Assembly: GCA_026169575.1 (NCBI GenBank)
Contig: JAPFCT010000318.1
Coordinates: 1 to 6,948, forward strand
DNA: 6,948 bases
Reading direction: 5' to 3'
Source: Faecalimonas sp.
Lineage (GTDB): Bacteria > Bacillota_A > Clostridia > Lachnospirales > Lachnospiraceae
Made by a program: the position numbers and the translations under genes. Below, in pieces: positions 1 to 4,679 of this stretch. The first letter of the stretch is position 1. Every line of letters begins with the position of its first letter. The notes under the pieces were generated by a model. That model searched no databases and was not told the DNA's origin. It saw only the letters and a program-made list of their open reading frames with translations.

Positions 1-7
1 AAAGAAA

Positions 8-40
8 CCCCCTAACCCCTCAAGATTGAGGGGAAGGGGA
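8..40. other. GC-rich hairpin
   Basis: A CCCCTCA arm (16-22) pairs perfectly with TGAGGGG (27-33) around a 4-nt loop. Beyond a small internal loop, CCCC (9-12) can also pair with GGGG (36-39), giving about 11 GC-rich pairs. No run of T follows on either strand, so it is not a classical intrinsic terminator by itself. It lies directly before a hairpin that does carry a U-tract, and the two may act together to end transcription entering from the left, or it may be an RNA structure in the 3' end of an upstream transcript. The stem is seen; its function is not. Confidence 0.5.
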
Positions 41-44
41 GCTG

Positions 45-65
45 AATAGGCGAAGCCTATTTTTT
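45..65 (+). terminator. Intrinsic terminator of an upstream + strand gene
   Basis: The arms AATAGGC (45-51) and GCCTATT (55-61) pair perfectly around a GAA loop, and T runs from 60 to 65. This is a short stem with a U-tract, read on the + strand. It would end transcription from a gene left of the window and insulate the recombinase at 148, which then needs its own promoter in 66-134. Confidence 0.7.
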
Positions 66-90
66 ACTCTCAGAAAGTATATAAATGGAG

Positions 91-128
91 TTTTGGGATA
101 TGCCAAAAGATTTGTGAACTTTTTGGGA
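91..128. repeat. TTTTGGGA-type repeats in recombinase leader
   Basis: TTTTGGGA occurs at 91-98 and again at 121-128, exactly 30 bp apart. The related inverted form TGCCAAAA lies at 101-108, so that TTTTGG (91-96) and CCAAAA (103-108) form a 6-bp inverted repeat with a 6-bp centre. Small serine recombinases often bind imperfect inverted repeats next to their own gene (res sites or operators), so this could be such a site. The arms are short and A/T-rich, and chance is possible. Confidence 0.3.
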
Positions 129-147
129 ATGTATAGGAGGAAGAGAG

Positions 148-807
148 ATGGCATATTACGGATATCACAGGACCAGTACCAAAGAACAGCATTTGGATCG
201 TGGGCTCATAGAAATTCAGAGATTCTGTGAGAGTCAGAATATAAAACTGGCAGGAATTTTCACAGATAAGCTGACAGGAAAAAACTTTGACAGACCACGA
301 TACACGGTTCTGGTTGAAGATGTTTTACGAGAAGGAGATACGCTGATTATCACAGAGCTTGACAGGTTGGGAAGAAATAAGCAGGAAATTTTAAAGCAGC
401 TACAAAGTTTAAAAGACAAGGGAGTACGGGTAATGGTATTGGAACTTCCGACTACGCTGATTGATTTGTCACAGATGGACAACGCTTTAGCAAGGCTGAT
501 GATAGAGACGATCAACAATGTATTGATTGAGATTTATGCATCTTTGGCACAGGCGGAGATGGAGAAAAAAGAGAAGCGTCAAAGGGAAGGGATGGAGGCA
601 AAGAAACTTCGAGGTGAATGGGATGAAGTGGGAAGACCACGAGCCATAGAATCAGAAAAGTTCAATCAGGAATTTCTGCGGGTGATAGAAAAGGAGGTGA
701 CGCCGACGCAACTTCAGAGAGAACTGGGGCTTACAGCTTCTACGTTTTATCGTTACCGGAAAGATTTTTTTGAGAAATTTCCTCAGTTTGTCCAATTTCA
801 GAAATAA
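148..807 (+). CDS. Serine recombinase, resolvase/invertase type
   Basis: A 219-residue small serine recombinase, expected to cut and rejoin DNA through a phosphoserine link, for example resolving cointegrates or dimers or inverting a segment. The N-terminal catalytic domain (about 1-140) has the Y-x-R-x-S signature YHRTSTKEQ with R8 and nucleophile S10, a further arginine at about R49, and ELDRLGRN with D72, R73 and R76, matching the conserved D/R/R set of Tn3/gamma-delta resolvases. A long, charged E-helix spans roughly 127-158. A helix-turn-helix follows at about 186-204 (TPTQLQRELGLTASTFYRYR). The length fits the small resolvases rather than the large integrases, so it is probably not the integrase of a conjugative element. 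The start is supported by AGGAGG at 135-140, 7 nt upstream. The gene looks intact. Whether it acts as resolvase or invertase cannot be told without its target site. Confidence 0.93.
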   Translation: MAYYGYHRTSTKEQHLDRGLIEIQRFCESQNIKLAGIFTDKLTGKNFDRPRYTVLVEDVLREGDTLIITELDRLGRNKQEILKQLQSLKDKGVRVMVLELPTTLIDLSQMDNALARLMIETINNVLIEIYASLAQAEMEKKEKRQREGMEAKKLRGEWDEVGRPRAIESEKFNQEFLRVIEKEVTPTQLQRELGLTASTFYRYRKDFFEKFPQFVQFQK

Positions 808-853
808 ATTGATAATTATTATATGAAGAGAAAAAAAGATGGGAGGATGCAAT

Positions 854-1075
854 ATGAGCAACAGAACAGAGGGAACCTTATTTTTTGATCCAGAGAGTGG
901 ACGGTATGATATTCGATTTGGAATGGATTCGTTTTATGGCGGATTACATTGTGGAGAATGCTTTGATGTAAAAATAAACAATACCTGGGTTCCGGTCAGA
1001 ATTGAAATGGGAGACGACTGGTATTTGGTTGGTCTGCCTATTGCAAAACTGTCGGGACTTACAGTACGGATGTAG
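854..1075 (+). CDS. DUF5348 domain protein
   Basis: A 73-residue protein that I recognise as DUF5348 from the pattern FDPESGRYDIRF (residues 11-22), YGGLHCGECFDV (28-39) and VPVRIEMGDDWYLVG (46-60). The family has no established function, to my knowledge. It is common in mobile elements of Clostridia and looks like a compact beta-rich domain. The start at 854 is chosen because GGGAGG (841-846) sits 7 nt upstream. An in-frame ATG at 839 would add five residues (MGGCN) and would place the start over this ribosome binding site. There is no signal peptide or membrane segment. It follows the recombinase by 46 nt on the same strand, and its stop overlaps the Shine-Dalgarno of the next gene. Confidence 0.85.
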   Translation: MSNRTEGTLFFDPESGRYDIRFGMDSFYGGLHCGECFDVKINNTWVPVRIEMGDDWYLVGLPIAKLSGLTVRM

Positions 1076-1084
1076 GAGGCATAA

Positions 1085-1396
1085 ATGGAAGCGCTGAAAA
1101 GAAAAATATGTGGAGAAACAGCGTATGCGGTTGTGACAGATCTCAGGATTACTTTGGAGTGTCTGTATGAGGCATATCAGATGGAAGGGGATTTGCTAAA
1201 ATCCGGCAAAAATATTCGCGCAACGATGATTTATCCATTCATCCGCATGGTGAAGGAACAATGCAATACAAGCGAAATGTGCGAAGAGGAACTTCATAAA
1301 GCATTGTGGAGAATCTATGAGACAGAAGGAGACAATGTAAAATTTGTAGATACAGCTTGGACGTTTTTAGAGTCTCATCAGGGAGAGGCGGTTTGA
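1085..1396 (+). CDS. Unrecognised 103-residue acidic protein
   Basis: I do not recognise this protein. It is 103 residues, acidic and predicted largely helical, with three cysteines in the first two thirds (C9, C26, C60) and a fourth at C66. There is no signal peptide, membrane segment or DNA-binding motif. An aromatic-rich helical stretch (ALWRIYETEGDNVKFVDTAW, residues 73-92) is the most distinctive part. AGGAGG at 1074-1079 is 5 nt before the ATG and overlaps the TAG stop of the DUF5348 gene. The two are therefore almost certainly translated from one message and probably work together or travel together. It is likely a real gene because of the ribosome binding site and coupling; its function is unknown. 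Confidence 0.75.
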   Translation: MEALKRKICGETAYAVVTDLRITLECLYEAYQMEGDLLKSGKNIRATMIYPFIRMVKEQCNTSEMCEEELHKALWRIYETEGDNVKFVDTAWTFLESHQGEAV

Positions 1397-1537
1397 ATCA
1401 TTATGGTTAAGCATGAAAAAAGTAAAGAACGGCTAGAATGTTTGAGAGAAAAACATTTATGAGCAACGGAGTGTGCCAGGCGGTATTTCTGCTTCTAAAT
1501 ACATATTTTTCAAAAAAAGTGAGATAATAAATAAAGG

Positions 1538-1578
1538 TAGCATTTCGGCAGTAGAGTTAGGTTACTGCCGAAATGCTA
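1538..1578. promoter_or_regulatory. Upstream operator inverted repeat (IR1) of the abiE-type operon
   Basis: TAGCATTTCGGCAGTA (1538-1553) and its perfect reverse complement TACTGCCGAAATGCTA (1563-1578) are separated by 9 nt. The right arm ends directly at the -35 element (1579-1584). AbiEi antitoxins are known to repress their own promoter by binding inverted repeats there, so this is the probable binding site of the DUF6577 protein encoded at 1674. The 16-bp stem could also fold in RNA, but the following TTGACTTTT is a poor U-tract, so a role as terminator of the upstream operon is less likely. Confidence 0.75.
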
Positions 1579-1608
1579 TTGACTTTTAAAAAGAGAAAGG
1601 CATATAAT
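1579..1608 (+). promoter_or_regulatory. Sigma-A type promoter of the toxin-antitoxin operon
   Basis: The -35 TTGACT (1579-1584) and the -10 TATAAT (1603-1608) are separated by 18 bp. The expected start of transcription is near 1615, giving a leader of about 60 nt before the ATG at 1674. The promoter sits precisely between two inverted repeats, the first abutting the -35 and the second covering the transcription start and leader, so a repressor bound to both would block RNA polymerase. Confidence 0.8.
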
Positions 1609-1613
1609 GATGA

Positions 1614-1654
1614 TAGCAAAACGGCAATAAAATCAAATTACTGCCGAAATGCTA
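1614..1654. promoter_or_regulatory. Downstream operator inverted repeat (IR2), one arm degenerate
   Basis: The right arm TACTGCCGAAATGCTA (1639-1654) is identical to the right arm of the upstream repeat; with the preceding T, 17 bp match 1562-1578. The left arm TAGCAAAACGGCAATA (1614-1629) matches the upstream left arm at 12 of 16 positions: TTT is replaced by AAA and one G by A. The gap between arms is again 9 nt, and both arms lie exactly 76 bp from their counterparts. The site overlaps the likely transcription start and ends 4 nt before the ribosome binding site of the antitoxin gene. Confidence 0.75.
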
Positions 1655-1673
1655 CGATAAGGTGGTGGAAAAT

Positions 1674-2402
1674 ATGTGTTGGACAGATTACCTGAATAAC
1701 AGAGTCAGCTTTAACAGAACAGATTTAAGAGATGCTTTTGTGTCAGATGGAATTTGTATGAGTTCTTCTGTATTCAAAAAAGAATTAAATAAATTGTTGG
1801 ATGAAGGAAAAATTGCTCGTGTGGGAAGAAACGCATACTGTATTCCTGTAAATGAGGAAGCTAGTTATGATTATACTTATTCACAGCTTGCTGAAGATGT
1901 TGCGGATATAATGAAGACGAATCATCCTTTTTTGGAATTTTCGATTACAGAGCTTATCCAGATAAACGAATTTGTGAACCATCAGATTGCACATAATATT
2001 CTGTTTCTTTCAGTAGAGGATGATCTGAAGGAGTTTGTTTTTGAGACTTTAAAGGAAAAATATCCGGGAAAAGTATTGCTGAATCCGAGTGTGGAGTTAT
2101 TCCATCAATATTGGTCAGAAAATATGATTGTCATCCAGAAATTAACCACAGAGGCACCTAGAAGTAAAAAGGAACCTTGGAAGGCAAGACTGGAGAAACT
2201 GCTTGTGGATCTATTGACGGAATCCTTATGGCTTGAATCTATTGGAGAGAGCGAACTTCCAACAATTTACGAGGATGCATTTTTACGGTATATCATAGAT
2301 GAAAGCTGCCTTTTCCGCTATGCGGCTCGTCGCAATGCTGAGAAAAGAATACGAACATTCATTGCAGAACAAACAACGATAACATTACGAATAAAGAGGT
2401 AA
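1674..2402 (+). CDS. AbiEi-like antitoxin/repressor, DUF6577 family
   Basis: A 242-residue protein of the DUF6577 family, which accompanies AbiEii toxins and corresponds to the AbiEi-type (COG5340-like) antitoxin of type IV toxin-antitoxin systems. Residues about 12-58 form a winged helix-turn-helix with the wing GKIARVGRNAYCIP (45-58). The middle carries EFVNHQIAHNILFLSVEDD (99-117) and YPGKVLLNPSVELFHQYW (130-147), which I associate with DUF6577. The C-terminus is basic (ARRNAEKRIRTF, 218-229). Expected roles, from the family, are neutralising the downstream toxin without lasting direct contact and repressing its own promoter. The ATG at 1674 is preferred because AAGGTGG (1659-1665) lies 8 nt upstream; an in-frame GTG at 1662 would lie within this ribosome binding site. 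The toxin gene starts 4 nt after the stop. Confidence 0.88.
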   Translation: MCWTDYLNNRVSFNRTDLRDAFVSDGICMSSSVFKKELNKLLDEGKIARVGRNAYCIPVNEEASYDYTYSQLAEDVADIMKTNHPFLEFSITELIQINEFVNHQIAHNILFLSVEDDLKEFVFETLKEKYPGKVLLNPSVELFHQYWSENMIVIQKLTTEAPRSKKEPWKARLEKLLVDLLTESLWLESIGESELPTIYEDAFLRYIIDESCLFRYAARRNAEKRIRTFIAEQTTITLRIKR

Positions 2403-2406
2403 GAAT

Positions 2407-3450
2407 ATGCTCAAAAGAGAAAATTTTACAGAGGAACATATCCGAAATCTTCAGCAGAGCAGCCGCAGGGATCCGGTCCTTTTAGAACGGGCAGTCTACG
2501 CATTTGGTTTACTGGAAGCCTTGGCGCGTGTAGAGATGCCGTTCATCTTTAAAGGTGGAACTTGCCTGATGCTTCTTATGGATTCGCCGCGGCGATTATC
2601 TACGGATATTGATATTATTGTGCATCCGGAGACAGACTTGGATGATTATTTGAAAAAGGTTTCGGAGATTTTCCCATTCCGAGACATGGAAGAGCAAAAG
2701 CGAGTTGGGAAAAATAATATCGTAAAGCGGCATTTTAAATTCACTTACGACTCTCCGATTAACCATAAACCATTTTATATTTTGCTGGATGTACTATTTG
2801 AAGAAAACCATTATGCTGAAGTAGTAAGGAAAGAAATCAGAAATGATCTGTTACTGACAGAGCCTAAGTATCTTTCCGTAGAACTTCCAAGCGCCGATTG
2901 TATACTGGCGGACAAATTGACTGCTTTCGCTCCACATACAACAGGAATTCCATTGAATGTGGGGAAAGATATGGAAGTGATGAAACAGTTTTATGATGTC
3001 GTTTCACTGTTGGAGATTTTTACGGACAGCAGTAAAATCCTTCCGACATACCAGCGTATTGCTCAGGCAGAAATCGCATACAGAGGCATCAATGCTACGG
3101 CACAGGATTGCCTGTGGGATACCTTTGATGCCGCATTTTGTATTGCATCGCGTGGAAAGATAGGTGCAAAGGAATATCCGCTTTATGTAAAAGGGATTCG
3201 TGATCTGCGAGGACATATTTATGCAGAAAATTACAGCCCGGAAATTGCTGCTGTACGAGCTGTAAGAGTCATGTATCTGGCTATGTGTCTGCTGACAGGA
3301 AATACATATAAAAAGGTAGAGGATACCAATGAAATGAGTGATAAAAAGTTGATGCATAGTGAACTGGCTTCATTAAAATATTTGAGAAAGGTCAATTTAG
3401 AAGCCTATTCCTATCTGATTCTGCTTGACGAAATGTTGGAAGTAAGATAG
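2407..3450 (+). CDS. AbiEii/AbiGii-family nucleotidyltransferase toxin
   Basis: A 347-residue member of the AbiEii/AbiGii nucleotidyltransferase toxin family (DNA polymerase beta-like fold). Motif I is FKGGTCLMLLMDSPRR followed by LSTDIDIIV: G50/G51, S65 and the metal-binding pair D67 and D69. A possible third acidic residue is D128 in LLDVLF. K170 in ADKLTAF and K193-x3-D197 in MKQFYDVV match the later conserved lysine and aspartate motifs. In related mycobacterial MenT toxins such residues support transfer of nucleotides to tRNA, which halts translation; phage-triggered growth arrest is the role shown for AbiE. The substrate of this protein is inferred only. A helical C-terminal part (about 205-347) follows. 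GAGGT (2396-2400), overlapping the antitoxin stop, lies 6 nt before the ATG, so translation is coupled to the antitoxin. All key residues seem intact. Confidence 0.92.
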   Translation: MLKRENFTEEHIRNLQQSSRRDPVLLERAVYAFGLLEALARVEMPFIFKGGTCLMLLMDSPRRLSTDIDIIVHPETDLDDYLKKVSEIFPFRDMEEQKRVGKNNIVKRHFKFTYDSPINHKPFYILLDVLFEENHYAEVVRKEIRNDLLLTEPKYLSVELPSADCILADKLTAFAPHTTGIPLNVGKDMEVMKQFYDVVSLLEIFTDSSKILPTYQRIAQAEIAYRGINATAQDCLWDTFDAAFCIASRGKIGAKEYPLYVKGIRDLRGHIYAENYSPEIAAVRAVRVMYLAMCLLTGNTYKKVEDTNEMSDKKLMHSELASLKYLRKVNLEAYSYLILLDEMLEVR

Positions 3451-3486
3451 TTGTTGAACACAAAAAATGTTATACAGACATGAAAA

Positions 3487-3508
3487 GAGCCGTCCATCTG
3501 GGCGGCTC
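3487..3508 (-). terminator. Terminator hairpin between convergent operons
   Basis: GAGCCGTCC (3487-3495) pairs with GGGCGGCTC (3500-3508) around a 4-nt loop, giving 9 pairs with one G-T wobble. On the - strand the stem is followed by TTTT (3486-3483), so it best serves the - strand ligase cluster that ends at 3573. On the + strand the downstream sequence is only weakly T-rich, but as no other hairpin follows the toxin gene it may also slow + strand transcription. Confidence 0.7.
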
Positions 3509-3572
3509 GAAGTATTTGTAGTTGTTTACTCTTTCTCAGATACAGGAGTGTTAATTGTCATCATTGTTTCAA

Positions 3573-4148
3573 TTAATATTCACAATCGCTTTGTAAACGG
3601 CTAAGCATCATATACTGAGCTTCATAAGGATTCTTCGGCTTACCTGTTAGAATTTTAAATGGTTTCCGGATAGGCATATCCGGTTCTCCATCAAATTCAT
3701 TTCCGACTGCAGAATGCAAATGAGGAATTTCAAAGTCACCAAGTTCTACGTCTTTCCATAACTTTCCATATTGATCCTGATATACTGGGCGCGCCCAGTC
3801 GTCAGTACCGATATAACGAAGAAGGCAAGTAGATTCTTCTGGCATAGGAATCAGTTCGTCCGGTGACATAATCACTTCATCCAAAGCAAGATCTTCCAGC
3901 TTTTTTGGCATATCATAGAGGGAAGAGAATCGTTCCTCCAGTTTCTGAATGTCTGCTTCAGACTCAGGAAGATCAAAGTAACAGTAGATGTCAGGTGTCG
4001 GATTGTCAGTTTCTTTCTCTTCACCGGTACGGATCTTCAGAATTATGCCTTCTAATCCAGCATAATCGCTGGCAGGAGTGGTTCGTACATGTTGACCGAT
4101 TTTAAATGTAATGTCATTCCATTTCAATTCATAGGTTGGTTCTATCAT
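3573..4148 (-). CDS. Mobile-element protein with LPD28-like domain
   Basis: A 191-residue protein. The C-terminal part, about 108-161, has the pattern LLRYIGTDDWARPVY, GKLWKDVELG and GNEFDGEPDMPI, which I associate with the large-polyvalent-protein-associated domain LPD28. That domain is frequent in conjugative elements and phages of Firmicutes and has no settled function. The N-terminal part (about 8-105) begins like a small beta-barrel (FKIGQHVRTTPASDYAGLEG, residues 15-34), continues through PDIYCYFDLP and then a helix around 63-90. It has no transmembrane segment or signal peptide and is strongly acidic. The start is supported by AAGGA on the - strand (complement of 4157-4161), 8 nt before the ATG. 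It is the last gene of the - strand cluster, 81 nt after the 144-residue gene, and is followed by a terminator. The domain name is from memory and moderately sure. Confidence 0.8.
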   Translation of the reverse strand: MIEPTYELKWNDITFKIGQHVRTTPASDYAGLEGIILKIRTGEEKETDNPTPDIYCYFDLPESEADIQKLEERFSSLYDMPKKLEDLALDEVIMSPDELIPMPEESTCLLRYIGTDDWARPVYQDQYGKLWKDVELGDFEIPHLHSAVGNEFDGEPDMPIRKPFKILTGKPKNPYEAQYMMLSRLQSDCEY

Positions 4149-4190
4149 GCTATGTTTCCTTTCTTTTCGTGAAATAGTATTTGCAAAAGA

Positions 4191-4212
4191 GGCATGGAAT
4201 TGTCTCCATGCC
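4191..4212 (-). terminator. Intergenic hairpin, possible attenuator or mRNA processing site
   Basis: GGCATGGA (4191-4198) and TCCATGCC (4205-4212) form a perfect 8-bp stem with a 6-nt loop in the 81-nt gap between two - strand genes. On the - strand it is followed by TCTTTTG, an imperfect U-tract. This would give partial termination, lowering expression of the downstream LPD28-like gene, or protect the 3' end of the upstream message. On the + strand no T-run follows. Confidence 0.5.
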
Positions 4213-4229
4213 CCGGTTTCATTATTTAA

Positions 4230-4664
4230 CTATCCAATAATCACACCCTGTATCTCTACCAAATATTCATTGAATGAAAAATTTTTCGGTAAAAGGTGAT
4301 AGAGTTCATCCTGTACTTCATCTATGATGTTCTCGAAAGAGTTGTAAGGTTTGGAAAAGAGCGAAGGAAAATGCTTCAACTCAATAAGAGAGAGTTGTTC
4401 CTTAGCAACATTGTCCAGACTACTAGATTCGTTGTCGTAGAGTTGAGTGATTTCGTAACACTCTATGTTGCTGAAACGAGTCGCAACATTCTCACTTTCC
4501 AAATACTCTATAAATTCCAAGGGATCCTTATAATCTTTGATTTCCTCATAGGAGGCAGGTTTATCAAATTTCCAATTCTTTTTTGCATTTTCAAACAAGG
4601 TTGCTGCCAGTTTTTCTGTCAGCAAAAGCCCATACGTGTGAAATGCGCCGATATAGGTACTCAT
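4230..4664 (-). CDS. Unrecognised 144-residue protein
   Basis: I do not recognise this protein. It is 144 residues, acidic, with a mix of helix and strand; it begins MSTYIGAFHTYGLLLTEKLA and ends in a hydrophobic strand, EYLVEIQGVIIG. A single cysteine lies at residue 69. There is no membrane segment, signal peptide or catalytic signature. GGAGGA on the - strand (complement of 4671-4676) is 6 nt before the ATG, and the ligase stop is only 15 nt upstream, so it is cotranscribed and probably translationally coupled with ligA. A partner or regulator of the ligase is one possibility, and a cargo or immunity-type protein another; neither can be shown from sequence. Confidence 0.75.
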   Translation of the reverse strand: MSTYIGAFHTYGLLLTEKLAATLFENAKKNWKFDKPASYEEIKDYKDPLEFIEYLESENVATRFSNIECYEITQLYDNESSSLDNVAKEQLSLIELKHFPSLFSKPYNSFENIIDEVQDELYHLLPKNFSFNEYLVEIQGVIIG

Positions 4665-4679
4665 AATAAGTCCTCCGAT

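Noticed and set aside
1538..1654. Repeated 16-17 bp units as a CRISPR array or insertion-sequence ends
   Set aside because: There are only four half-sites in alternating orientation, with a promoter between them and no flanking target duplication or transposase; operator architecture explains them better.
3004..3357. 117-residue - strand frame inside the toxin gene
   Set aside because: It lies antisense to a conserved family protein and has no family-like pattern.
3526..3564. 12-residue - strand reading frame MMTINTPVSEKE after the LPD28-like gene
   Set aside because: It has no ribosome binding site and is too short to support; it simply fills the space before the terminator.
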